A DNA stretch of 27,690 nt from Candidatus Saccharimonadota bacterium (GCA_028289095.1 JAQGGY010000030.1:1-27690); one strand, 5' to 3'; positions 1 through 6,795 are shown, counted from the first letter of the stretch. The notes: a model not told the origin generated them from the letters alone. Numbers and translations are program-made.

Positions 1-324
1 TCTCCTTATTCTCACACCGGTTTTATTAATAAAATACTACAAGTCGATGTGTGATGTATGTCCACGTAAGTCTCTCAAAACTTCAAAGAACACAAGTCTA
101 AGCTTATGTCTATATCGAAAATAGGTCAACGTGTTTTGCGCTTATGTTATTCGAAAACAGATAAGAAAATATGTTGTACAATTTATATAAATCATTGTGC
201 TCATGCATAAAATGTGGTTATTAAATTGACAATATTACAACGTAAATACGGAATCTCATGGCCTTCTGGAGTTCAATTTATGGCATCAGAATTAGATTTT
301 TTATGCAGATAAAGGTGCTATGAT
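1..324. other. AT-rich intergenic stretch, no gene recognised
   Basis: I see no open reading frame, tRNA, hairpin terminator or known RNA element here. It is clearly more AT-rich than the genes around it. A perfect TTGACA lies at 226-231, but nothing resembling a -10 box follows at 16-18 bases, so I do not call a promoter there. The only promoter-like element is the TATGAT at 320-325, listed separately. The stretch may be upstream control DNA for the phosphatase gene or the decayed end of a neighbouring gene. Confidence 0.5.
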
Positions 325-325
325 A
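317..325 (+). promoter_or_regulatory. Extended -10 (TGC-TATGAT) immediately upstream of the PP2C gene
   Basis: TATGAT at 320-325 is preceded by the TGn extension at 317-319. The hexamer ends exactly six bases before the ATG at 331, which would put the transcription start on or next to that ATG. No -35 box is visible at 17-18 bases. The same geometry recurs at several other genes in this window. An AAAGGTG at 311-317 could instead be a ribosome-binding site for the ATG at 325, so the two readings compete. Confidence 0.4.
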
Positions 326-1347
326 TGCGTATGAATTCTGCTACTAAAAATATAGTTCGCGCGGGTACGCTGGAAAATGGCAATGCATATACTATTGTTG
401 GTCGAGCGCATAACGGTACTGCAGCGGAAATGAGTGACGGAATCGTCAAGGTTGGTCAAGATGTCGCGATGGTGTTACCTAGATTTAATGTCGTTGGCGT
501 GTTTGATGGTGCTGGCGGAGCGACAGACATTGGGTCGCCAGAAAAAGCCGCACTGACGGCAGCTTATGCGGTAGAGCGCTACTTTACGGATGGCGGAAAT
601 GACTTAACGAACGCTATGGAATTCGCAAGGAATGCAGTCAAGGCTGATCAAGCGGCTGGATTGTGTGTAGCTGCATTGGCACGATTTTGTCATGAAACCG
701 TCCACACCGTGAACGCAGGGGATACTGAAATTATTTGTTATGACACCACACATGGCAAGTTGGATGTTGTTGCGACGCAACAATCCGAACATGGCCAGCC
801 GACAAATTATTTAGGCAGGCGTGCCGCACGGCTGGCATTGCCCGTCGCCGATGCTGCCACGTCATATCAGCAACCGCATCGTAGTGGCAAAGAGGTGTAT
901 GTACTGTCTGACGGCGCATTTGGTAATTGGCAATTAAGTAATTCGTTAGAGGATTATCATTTTAAAGCGGCGCACGACGATTATCAATTGCTGCGAGAGG
1001 CGCGCGCATACGATAGTCATTTTGAGCAGAATATACGTGCATTATTGGCTGGCGATGCTGGCGCTCGGCTGGCGGGTAAGCAAATCGGCGAGATGGGTCA
1101 TACCTATAGTCCCGAACTTGATGATCCAGCACTTTTTTCTGCCAGTTCATTCGACTGGGATATATGGCAGGCGATCGTACAGCCGTATATTGCAACATTA
1201 GGTGTCCCACGTAGTGCTACTGGTGGGCATGAAATCGGCGAATCGTTATTAGAGCGGCCGATTAGTTGGAAGTTTGAAAAAAGCCCGAATGACGACGCGA
1301 CTTTGGTGATTGTAGAACCGGTTGCTCATTCGGGACAAACAAGCTGA
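325..1347 (+). CDS. PP2C-type (PPM family) serine/threonine phosphatase-like protein
   Basis: Probably a metal-dependent protein phosphatase, removing phosphate from Ser/Thr. PPM landmarks occur in order: VFDGAGG at residues 59-65 (the metal-binding DGxGG), AGLCVAAL at 111-118, NAGDTEI at 130-136, LSDGAFGN at 194-201, and NDDATLVIV at 322-330 near the C-terminus. No membrane segment or sensor domain is visible, and the 340-residue length suits a stand-alone catalytic domain. The usual first acidic motif (RxxNED) is replaced by RAHNGTAAEMSDG, so metal coordination may be altered. Start: ATG 325 has AAAGGTG seven bases upstream. ATG 331 is the better choice if the promoter at 320-325 is real. 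No partner kinase is nearby. Family assignment is firm; substrate unknown. Confidence 0.8.
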   Translation: MRMNSATKNIVRAGTLENGNAYTIVGRAHNGTAAEMSDGIVKVGQDVAMVLPRFNVVGVFDGAGGATDIGSPEKAALTAAYAVERYFTDGGNDLTNAMEFARNAVKADQAAGLCVAALARFCHETVHTVNAGDTEIICYDTTHGKLDVVATQQSEHGQPTNYLGRRAARLALPVADAATSYQQPHRSGKEVYVLSDGAFGNWQLSNSLEDYHFKAAHDDYQLLREARAYDSHFEQNIRALLAGDAGARLAGKQIGEMGHTYSPELDDPALFSASSFDWDIWQAIVQPYIATLGVPRSATGGHEIGESLLERPISWKFEKSPNDDATLVIVEPVAHSGQTS

Positions 1348-1442
1348 TCTGCGAATAGTATCAGGCCATTTTGTTGTGTATGTAAGCCGACGCACTATTA
1401 ATTTATCAGTTATATTGCGCTATATCTAAATCTTGCCGCTAC

Positions 1443-1451
1443 TGGTATTAT
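1443..1451 (+). promoter_or_regulatory. Extended -10 (TGG-TATTAT), predicted leaderless start
   Basis: TATTAT at 1446-1451 with the TGn extension at 1443-1445. Placing +1 seven bases after the hexamer falls exactly on the A of ATG 1458. No Shine-Dalgarno sequence precedes that ATG, and no -35 box is recognisable. This is one of the cleanest leaderless-type arrangements in the window. Confidence 0.5.
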
Positions 1452-1457
1452 TGGCCA

Positions 1458-1844
1458 ATGAAGATTACACACGCCGAGCGTCGCCAAATCGAAAATGAAA
1501 TGATTTTTCGACGTATCAATGAAAAGGTGGGTGATGATCTAGGCGCGCTGGATGCGATGCATATAGAAGACGGCAATATCCAACTAATCCGAGACGAAGA
1601 TCTGCTACTTCGTTTTAAATGCGAATGCTCGGATGAAAATTGTGTAGTGCGTATACCGATGATGTTGAGTGAATATCAAGAAATTCACACTAATCGGGAT
1701 ACGTTTGTCGTACTGCCTGACCACCAGGTTGACCCGATTGAAAAAATACTGAAAAAGACGCCTGTGTATAGCGTTGTTAAAAAGAATAATTCGACGCCCG
1801 AGCCTTCGGACGTACTGAATGATACCCCTGTCGACAATTCGTAG
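1458..1844 (+). CDS. Small CxC...C protein, conserved family of unknown function (actinobacterial-type)
   Basis: A 128-residue soluble protein. The N-terminal third is a charged helix (ERRQIENEMIFRRINEKV). Next comes a core with FKCECSDENC (Cys55, Cys57, Cys62), RIPMMLSEYQEIH, then FVVLPDHQ (His89) and VYSVVKK. The C-terminal 20 residues are polar and probably disordered. From memory, this helix-plus-CxCxxxxC core followed by xVxPGHE-like and Y-x-VVEK-like segments is a small family common in Actinobacteria. The three cysteines and the histidine could bind zinc, which is inference. There is no known function that I can name. It has no ribosome-binding site and appears to be a leaderless gene. 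It is separated from both neighbours by about 90-110 bases, so it is probably its own transcription unit. Confidence 0.75.
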   Translation: MKITHAERRQIENEMIFRRINEKVGDDLGALDAMHIEDGNIQLIRDEDLLLRFKCECSDENCVVRIPMMLSEYQEIHTNRDTFVVLPDHQVDPIEKILKKTPVYSVVKKNNSTPEPSDVLNDTPVDNS

Positions 1845-1933
1845 CTGATACATCACTGCATGGGAGTGATCATTAAATTTGTTATTATAGAGTAAGAGAG
1901 CAGTGGGATATTTGATTACTAAAGGAGGTGCAT

Positions 1934-2386
1934 ATGAAGCAAAAAATTACTCCAAACTTATGGTTTGATGGAAATGCGAAAGAAGCAGTGGATTTTTATG
2001 TATCGGTGTTTCCAGATAGTAAAATTAACTCAACATCGTATTATCCAACAGAAGGTTTGGCTGATTTTCAAAAGGATCTAGCGGGTAAAGAATTAGCACT
2101 TGATTTTGAGCTAAGTGGCAATCGGTTCGTGGCTATCAACGCAGGGCCGGAGTTTAAATTTAACGAATCAGTATCGTTTTCAATTGAGTGTGCGGACCAA
2201 GAAGAAATTGATTATTATTGGGAAAAACTTTCAAAGGTGCCAGAATCGGAACAGTGCGGTTGGTGTAAGGATCAATTTGGATTGAGCTGGCAAGTGGTTC
2301 CAGAAAACATGGAAAGCTTGATGCAACGTCCGGGTGCGTTTGCAAATATGATGAAAATGCACAAAATCGTTATTGCTGATTTTTAA
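1934..2386 (+). CDS. PhnB-like VOC (glyoxalase-fold) protein
   Basis: A 150-residue vicinal-oxygen-chelate superfamily protein of the PhnB / 3-demethylubiquinone-9 3-methyltransferase-like group. Typical signatures: ITPNLWFDGNAKEAVDFYVSVF at the N-terminus (first beta-alpha unit), VSFSIEC in the middle, and CGWCKDQFGLSWQVVP near residues 112-127. Despite the family name, most members have no proven methyltransferase activity; the substrate here is unknown. I start at ATG 1934 because AAAGGAGGTG at 1921-1930 sits directly upstream. The in-frame GTG at 1928 lies inside that ribosome-binding site. Its codons are more AT-rich than those of the genes around it, which could mean recent acquisition (inference). 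It appears to be a single-gene unit. Confidence 0.88.
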   Translation: MKQKITPNLWFDGNAKEAVDFYVSVFPDSKINSTSYYPTEGLADFQKDLAGKELALDFELSGNRFVAINAGPEFKFNESVSFSIECADQEEIDYYWEKLSKVPESEQCGWCKDQFGLSWQVVPENMESLMQRPGAFANMMKMHKIVIADF

Positions 2387-2478
2387 TCGTATTTGACACG
2401 TATACATTAACCTTATATCATTCACACTAGTCTCTGTCGGCGACTATTCGTATTCAGTCTAAATGTTAGGGTGAGGAA

Positions 2479-2775
2479 ATGGAACGTATCGGGCTTTTAA
2501 CAACCAGTACTATTCCTGGGTTTGATGGCACTGTCGAGCTGCTCAATGCGCCAATATTTGCTACGTACATTGCACAAACACATAGCGAAGCATTGAAAAG
2601 CGTCAACCAAGGTTTGCGCGAATGTGTACGGAATGCGGGTGGAAATATGGCGTTGGGTGTTGGCTACTCGGTTAACTATATACCTGATACCACAAATTTC
2701 ATCGTGATGGGGTATGGTACCGCGGTGGTAACTGACCCATTGATATTCGGTACCGTTACCGAAGAGTCGCTATAG
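2479..2775 (+). CDS. YbjQ/UPF0145-like small protein (divergent)
   Basis: A 98-residue protein without signal peptide or membrane segment. It starts with LLTTSTIPGF (residues 6-15), runs through a helix, and ends with GGNMALGVGYSVNYI (54-68) and a VMGYGTAVV strand (76-84). This pattern (TT-x-x-IPG at the start, an ALGVxxxY strand, then a xxGTAVV end) matches the YbjQ/UPF0145 fold, described as a possible heavy-metal-binding family and often pentameric. The central part of that family's consensus (GGRSxxYE) is not obvious here, so the match is remote. GAGG just before ATG 2479 provides a close-spaced ribosome-binding site. A strong terminator follows 26 bases after the stop. Confidence 0.6.
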   Translation: MERIGLLTTSTIPGFDGTVELLNAPIFATYIAQTHSEALKSVNQGLRECVRNAGGNMALGVGYSVNYIPDTTNFIVMGYGTAVVTDPLIFGTVTEESL

Positions 2776-2801
2776 GCTAGCTTCGCGATATTTCACTAGG
2801 C

Positions 2802-2838
2802 AAATTGCCTCGCGGTGATATCGCGGGGCAATTTTTTT
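2802..2838 (+). terminator. Rho-independent terminator after the YbjQ-like gene
   Basis: Stem arms at 2802-2814 and 2822-2834: 13 pairs with one T-G wobble, 7-base loop at 2815-2821, and a run of seven T at 2832-2838 whose first bases close the stem. The arms contain the GC-rich block GCCTCGCG/CGCGGGGC. This is the only textbook intrinsic terminator I can see in the window. Confidence 0.9.
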
Positions 2839-2926
2839 GTCTAAAAAGCATCATCTTTGTAAAACATCTCACATACATCGTGGCTTTTCTGAGCTATATT
2901 TAAGGAGCATTTAAAGGAGGACGATA

Positions 2927-3289
2927 ATGAATGATTCAGACGATATAACACAACTTTCTGCAAAAAATACCGACCAAATCGAAGAGGCTCCAAACCCGGA
3001 TGGCCCAGCTGACCCCGCAGCAACGAGTGCTGATATTAATGATGTTGAAGATACCGGTGAGCAAGCGCGAACCTATCAAGATGCCATAGACGGTGGTGAT
3101 AACGATACGGATCCATTTGCGAATGAGGTAACAGAGGATCCCGCTGGTATACTACAAATTCCGTCCGAAGAGTTTAAAGACGAACTAGATAAGACGGCTA
3201 TTGATGATCTAGGTTATGGCGACGATGATATGCGCGAGACAATCGAGGATAGGGATGAAGACGACGATAATGACGCCTCGACAGCCTAG
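2927..3289 (+). CDS. Small, highly acidic, probably disordered protein
   Basis: A 120-residue protein in which roughly one residue in three is Asp or Glu, with only about six Lys/Arg and no cysteine. It has no signal peptide or membrane segment. Pro, Gly, Ala, Asn and Thr make up much of the rest, typical of an intrinsically disordered chain. The only segment that might fold is around ILQIPSEEFKDELDKTAIDDLGYG (residues about 75-98), followed by a very acidic tail. The ribosome-binding site AAAGGAGG is strong, and codon structure stays open to a clean stop, so I take it as a real gene. I do not recognise the family. Nucleic-acid mimicry or charge buffering would be guesses. Confidence 0.65.
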   Translation: MNDSDDITQLSAKNTDQIEEAPNPDGPADPAATSADINDVEDTGEQARTYQDAIDGGDNDTDPFANEVTEDPAGILQIPSEEFKDELDKTAIDDLGYGDDDMRETIEDRDEDDDNDASTA

Positions 3290-3320
3290 GGTAATACTTA
3301 CCGAATCTACAGAAAGCCTT

Positions 3321-3340
3321 AAAGTAAATTAAAGTTAATT
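3321..3340 (+). repeat. Imperfect 10-bp AT-rich tandem repeat
   Basis: AAAGTAAATT at 3321-3330 is followed at once by AAAGTTAATT at 3331-3340 (nine of ten positions identical). It lies in the gap between the acidic protein gene and the small membrane protein gene, about 65 bases upstream of the next start codon. It could be an UP-element-like or protein-binding site, or chance in AT-rich DNA. Confidence 0.35.
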
Positions 3341-3404
3341 ATTTAACAGCCAATGGTAAATCTTGGACGTACAATTATATTGCAAACTAATCAAGGAGGT
3401 ATTT

Positions 3405-3614
3405 ATGGCCGTAGAAGAATATGACAGCATGCATCATATGCGAAGGGATGTGCACGAGGCACACTCAGCATCGCAAGTTGCAAAGTTATTATCAACGTTA
3501 GCAATGCTTGCTTCAGTACTAGCATTAGCGCTCGCCGTATGGGCTATGGATAAAGCGGGCCAGGCACAGAGCGATGCAAACCGTGCATCCGAAACCGTCC
3601 AACGTGCGCAATAA
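3405..3614 (+). CDS. Small single-span membrane protein
   Basis: A 69-residue protein: a charged, His/Met-rich N-terminal 25 residues (MAVEEYDSMHHMRRDVHEAH), one hydrophobic segment at about 26-48, then a polar Ala/Gln/Arg-rich tail (DKAGQAQSDANRASETVQRAQ) with heptad-like spacing that could form a coiled coil. I start at ATG 3405 because AAGGAGGT at 3394-3400 is correctly spaced. An in-frame TTG upstream at 3363 is rejected for lack of any ribosome-binding site. No known family comes to mind. The short cytoplasmic, membrane and helical layout suits a small oligomeric or scaffold membrane peptide (inference). Confidence 0.65.
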   Translation: MAVEEYDSMHHMRRDVHEAHSASQVAKLLSTLAMLASVLALALAVWAMDKAGQAQSDANRASETVQRAQ

Positions 3615-3624
3615 GTAAGTTTTC

Positions 3625-3656
3625 CATAGGTAGGGCTAATCCTAGCTCTACCTATG
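3625..3656. repeat. 14-bp inverted repeat (hairpin) without T-tail
   Basis: Arms CATAGGTAGGGCTA (3625-3638) and TAGCTCTACCTATG (3643-3656), complementary at all 14 positions if one G-T wobble is allowed, with a 4-base loop. It begins 11 bases after the stop codon of the small membrane protein gene. Neither strand has a T-run after the stem, so it is not a classical intrinsic terminator. It could protect an mRNA end, be a non-canonical terminator, or bind a dimeric regulator of the following gene. Confidence 0.7.
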
Positions 3657-3717
3657 TCGTACTGCGGGCTAGTAAAACTGTATCGCATCTGTCGTTATTA
3701 ACACGGGAGTAAAAAAT

Positions 3718-4377
3718 ATGAAAAACATTTGGAAGAATAATTCGCTGTCAATCGTACTGTTTGCGGCTTTTTTTGTATGTTTATTTGGTCAGACTATGAC
3801 GGGCTACGCGGTATATAACGAAGATCGCGAGGAACATCAGCAACAGGTCGTGTCAATGCCCATGTATTTAACGAGCGGTCATTTTGGTGAGGCGATTTTT
3901 GAAAACTGGGAGAGCGAATTTTTACAAATGGCAGCCTATATTTTGCTGACGGTTTTTTTGTTCCAAAAAGGTTCTGCTGAATCAAAAGATCCAGACGCAA
4001 CTGAGGAATCTGATGAAAAACCAGAAAGTAAATCAAGTGACAGTAATGCGCCGTGGCCAGTTCGCCACGGTGGGTTTGTTCTGACATTATATAAAAACTC
4101 GCTATTAATCGCCTTTGCATTCCTATTTCTAATGTCATTTAGCCTGCATGCGGTCGAGGGCGCGCGTGAAAATTGTCGCGAGGGAGTACTGCACCAGCAG
4201 GGCTGCGAGACTGTACGAGAGTATGTCACTGGGCCACAGTTTTGGTTTGAATCATTCCAAAACTGGCAAAGTGAATTTTTAGCTGTTGGTAGTATCGTTA
4301 TACTTTCTATTTTCCTACGCCAGCAAGGCTCGCCAGAATCCAAGTCTGTCGCAGCTCCGCATTCTACGACTGGATAA
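3718..4377 (+). CDS. DUF6766 family integral membrane protein with internal duplication
   Basis: A 219-residue protein predicted to have four membrane segments (about 9-30, 69-83, 127-148, 187-202). It matches the DUF6766 pattern as I remember it: a NNSLSIVLF... start, a GQ-x-x-x-GY element, and the signature FENWESEFLQ followed by a hydrophobic helix and QKGSAESK. Both signatures recur in the second half as FQNWQSEFLA (180-189) and QQGSPESK (202-209), so the protein is two copies of a two-helix unit joined by an acidic linker (about 90-112). Function unknown; relatives occur widely in soil bacteria and Actinobacteria. The start ATG 3718 has a GGGAG ribosome-binding site upstream. Confidence 0.85.
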   Translation: MKNIWKNNSLSIVLFAAFFVCLFGQTMTGYAVYNEDREEHQQQVVSMPMYLTSGHFGEAIFENWESEFLQMAAYILLTVFLFQKGSAESKDPDATEESDEKPESKSSDSNAPWPVRHGGFVLTLYKNSLLIAFAFLFLMSFSLHAVEGARENCREGVLHQQGCETVREYVTGPQFWFESFQNWQSEFLAVGSIVILSIFLRQQGSPESKSVAAPHSTTG

Positions 4378-4432
4378 TGTATAAAACGACGACGACATTA
4401 AATAATATTGTACCGAGGAGGAAGATAGCATT

Positions 4433-5662
4433 ATGAAATACCCCTTTCCAGATAACTCGGGATCGTATTGGTTGAAAGATGGCATGGATCCGATATATGC
4501 ACCGCTAAATGACGATATCGAAGTAGATGTTGTTGTTGTCGGCGCCGGAATTGCCGGACTGACAATTGCCCATGTATTAAAACAGACGGGCCGTAGGGTG
4601 GCAGTTTTAGAACGGCGAACGATTGCAGGCGGAACAACGTCCGGCACGACTGGAAAGGTTACTGCGCAACACGGGTTGGCATATGGCGAGCTTGTGAAGC
4701 AATTCGGCCAAGAGTCTATGCAGTTGTATGCTGACGTGTATATGCAAGCGATGCAAGACATCGAATCACTTATAGAAACGGAAAGTATAGACTGTAAGTG
4801 GTCGCAGCAAGATAATTACGTGTACACTACCGACGCGGACAGGATTCAGCAGTTCAAAGACGAAGCAGAAGCGGCGGCAAAACTGGGGCTGCCTGCAAGT
4901 TTTGAAACCGATTTGCAACTGCCATTCGAAGTACAAGGTGCGGTAAAGTTTGCAGACCAAGCGCGATTTAATTCGTATCGTTACTGTCAAGAATTAGCAA
5001 AGCGTATCGATGGCGACGGCAGTTATGTTTTCGAACAAAGCAAAGCCATCGGTTTCAAAGATAGTTCACCGACAAAAGTGACGACAGAACATGGTTCGGT
5101 CACGGCCAAACATATTGTCGTGGCGACGCTTGTGCCAACACTTCCGCTAATTGGCCGAGTATCGTACGGACTATTTGAATCACCGCAGACATCGTATATT
5201 GTCGCGGGCAAAACAGACAGCACACTGCAAGGAATGTATATTTCGCCAGACAAAAATCACTATTCTATTTTACCGGTCCAGGACGGTGATGCGCGGTATA
5301 TGTTGATTGGTGGTAACGGGCATTTGCCTGGTACTAAGCGCAGTCAGCCACGACTGCAAAAATTAGCCGAGTATGCCGCGCAGTGGTTCAATGTCAAAGA
5401 TGTTGAATACCAATGGGGTGCGATGGATTATACCGCATATGATAAGTTGCCGTTAATTGGTAAATTATATCCATGGTCAAAAAATATGTATACGGCGACG
5501 GGATTTAAAAAATGGGGATTAAGCACGAGTATGGTAGCGGCAATTGTATTGCGGGATTTGCTAGACGGAAAGTCTACGCCGACGTCGCATTTATTCCGAA
5601 CGCATCGGGTGAGTGCGCCGCTAGCTATTCCTAAAACCATTATCAATACCTTCAAGGGCTGA
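4433..5662 (+). CDS. FAD-dependent oxidoreductase (DAO superfamily, YhfW-like but without Rieske domain)
   Basis: A 409-residue flavoprotein. The dinucleotide-binding motif VVVVGAGIAGL (GxGxxG at 37-42) is followed by a helix and the ribose-binding Glu60 (AVLE). The GGTTSGTTGKVTAQHG segment (66-81) and the C-terminal ATGFKKWGLSTSMVAA are characteristic of DAO-family oxidases such as YhfW and PuuB. YhfW-type proteins usually continue into a C-terminal Rieske 2Fe-2S domain of about 100 residues; this one stops after the FAD/substrate domain, and no CxH...CxxH motif exists. Substrate unknown, probably an amine or amino acid. GAGGAGGA at 4415-4422 is the ribosome-binding site. The 70-base gap to the next gene holds that gene's own promoter. 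Confidence 0.85.
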   Translation: MKYPFPDNSGSYWLKDGMDPIYAPLNDDIEVDVVVVGAGIAGLTIAHVLKQTGRRVAVLERRTIAGGTTSGTTGKVTAQHGLAYGELVKQFGQESMQLYADVYMQAMQDIESLIETESIDCKWSQQDNYVYTTDADRIQQFKDEAEAAAKLGLPASFETDLQLPFEVQGAVKFADQARFNSYRYCQELAKRIDGDGSYVFEQSKAIGFKDSSPTKVTTEHGSVTAKHIVVATLVPTLPLIGRVSYGLFESPQTSYIVAGKTDSTLQGMYISPDKNHYSILPVQDGDARYMLIGGNGHLPGTKRSQPRLQKLAEYAAQWFNVKDVEYQWGAMDYTAYDKLPLIGKLYPWSKNMYTATGFKKWGLSTSMVAAIVLRDLLDGKSTPTSHLFRTHRVSAPLAIPKTIINTFKG

Positions 5663-5670
5663 CCGTGCGT

Positions 5671-5699
5671 TTGATAACGGGTACCCCTTATGCTATGAT
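5671..5699 (+). promoter_or_regulatory. Sigma70-type promoter for the 177/169-residue membrane protein pair
   Basis: TTGATA (5671-5676), 17-base spacer, TATGAT (5694-5699) with a TGC extension directly before the -10. The predicted start is near 5706, leaving a leader of about 35 bases that contains AGGGGAGA at 5725-5732 before ATG 5741. This is a conventional leadered promoter, unlike the leaderless ones elsewhere in the window. Confidence 0.8.
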
Positions 5700-5740
5700 T
5701 GTTTTAACGTATTTGATAAATGACAGGGGAGATATTGTAC

Positions 5741-6274
5741 ATGGATAACGTACCAGTAAACGCTAACGGTCCAGCTGCCGAGGGCCGACATGCAGGACGT
5801 CCCGTGGATGAAGCGCATCACAACACACCTCGTGGCAAGAAAAAACCTAAAAATCTTAAATATATCCTGATGGCTGCTGTCGTTTCGATTGCTTTATTAC
5901 TTGTCCTTTTGGGTGGCTGGATGCTGTACCGTTCGAGCATGGGTGCGCATATCGATGGCAATAAATATCAGGCTGTCTTTTTCACAAATGGCCAGGTGTA
6001 TTTCGGTAAGCTAGAAAAACTCAGTGGCGGCTACTTTAAATTAAACGATATCTTTTACTTGCAAGCAAAAGCCGATGCTGCAGACGCATCTGGTAATCCG
6101 CAGGAAACCAGTACACAGCAGAATTCTGATGTCGAACTGATCAAACTTGGTAGTGAAGTACATGGTCCTGACGACGAGATGATTATCAGCAAAGACCAAG
6201 TTTTATTTTTTGAGAATCTGAAAAAAGATGGCACCGTATCGCAATCGATCACTAATTTCAAAAATCCAAAGTAG
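5741..6274 (+). CDS. Conserved single-span membrane protein, extracytoplasmic beta domain
   Basis: A 177-residue protein: a polar, basic N-terminal region (His/Pro/Lys-rich, 1-39), one membrane segment at about 40-63, and an outside domain. That domain contains QAVFFTNGQVYFGKLEKLSGGYFKL, DIFYLQ, and later VELIKLGSEVHGPDDEMIISKDQVLFFENL. I recall this arrangement as a conserved family of unknown function in Saccharibacteria and other Patescibacteria. The start at 5741 is chosen over the in-frame ATG at 5720, because the ribosome-binding site AGGGGAGA lies between the two. It forms a two-gene operon with the next gene (3 bases between them). A role at the cell envelope is likely; nothing more specific can be said. 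Confidence 0.78.
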   Translation: MDNVPVNANGPAAEGRHAGRPVDEAHHNTPRGKKKPKNLKYILMAAVVSIALLLVLLGGWMLYRSSMGAHIDGNKYQAVFFTNGQVYFGKLEKLSGGYFKLNDIFYLQAKADAADASGNPQETSTQQNSDVELIKLGSEVHGPDDEMIISKDQVLFFENLKKDGTVSQSITNFKNPK

Positions 6275-6277
6275 TGT

Positions 6278-6787
6278 ATGGCAGCGGTTAGAATAGACAA
6301 AGCTTGGCTGCTAAAATCTGTCCGAAACATTGCGATCAGTGTCGCGGTACTACTGGTTGTCGTGGTGGGTAGCGGTATTGCCTATACGTGGTACGTGGGG
6401 CAAAATGCCGCCGTAGATAGTCCTATTGCTGCGCCTATGGAACCGGCGCCTCCGAAAGTTATAAAACCGACAAAGCCAGCAGCCGACGCCAAGCAAAGCG
6501 CTGCTGTTCAGATGCTAACTTCCCCAGTCGCGCCGGGCGAAAATGCATCGATTATGGTGAAAACAAATGCGGAATCAGACTGTACGATTTCGGTGAAATA
6601 TAACGAAATTGCCAGTACTGATTCTGGATTAAAACCTAAAAAAGCTGATGATTTTGGTATTGTCAGTTGGGCTTGGACTGTCGAACCGACTGTACCTGTG
6701 GGTAAGTGGCCAGTGGATGTGATCTGTGCGTTTAATGAGCAGTCTGCAATGGTACGCGGTGATCTAGTGGTTGAAAATAAAAAGTAA
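6278..6787 (+). CDS. Single-span membrane protein with proline-rich linker and beta domain
   Basis: A 169-residue protein with a short cytoplasmic start, a membrane segment at about 17-39, a Pro/Ala/Lys-rich linker (about 49-73), and a C-terminal domain of about 90 residues. That domain has paired cysteines (SDCTISVKY and VDVICAFNE), consistent with a disulfide-bonded Ig-like sandwich. The segment FGIVSWAWTVEPTVPVGKWPVDVIC is reminiscent of bacterial Ig-like repeats in which a Trp-rich strand precedes a PxGxYPV-type strand. It follows the previous stop by three bases and has no ribosome-binding site of its own, so translation is probably coupled. Family not named; extracytoplasmic by topology (inference). 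Confidence 0.72.
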   Translation: MAAVRIDKAWLLKSVRNIAISVAVLLVVVVGSGIAYTWYVGQNAAVDSPIAAPMEPAPPKVIKPTKPAADAKQSAAVQMLTSPVAPGENASIMVKTNAESDCTISVKYNEIASTDSGLKPKKADDFGIVSWAWTVEPTVPVGKWPVDVICAFNEQSAMVRGDLVVENKK

Positions 6788-6795
6788 CCTTGGCA

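Noticed and set aside
226..254. TTGACA at 226-231 as a promoter
   Set aside because: No -10-like hexamer at 16-18 bases; the sequence there is CGGAAT.
1857..1877. Short inverted repeat ATCACT...AGTGAT after the CxC gene as a terminator
   Set aside because: Only six base pairs and no T-run; could be chance.
3363..3404. TTG start for the small membrane protein
   Set aside because: No ribosome-binding site, whereas ATG 3405 has AAGGAGGT at the right distance.
5679..5688. GGGTACCC palindrome as an operator or terminator
   Set aside because: Eight bases only, and it is simply part of the spacer between the -35 and -10 of the promoter at 5671-5699.
5720..5740. ATG 5720 as start of the 177-residue protein
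   Set aside because: The Shine-Dalgarno sequence AGGGGAGA lies after it and points to ATG 5741.
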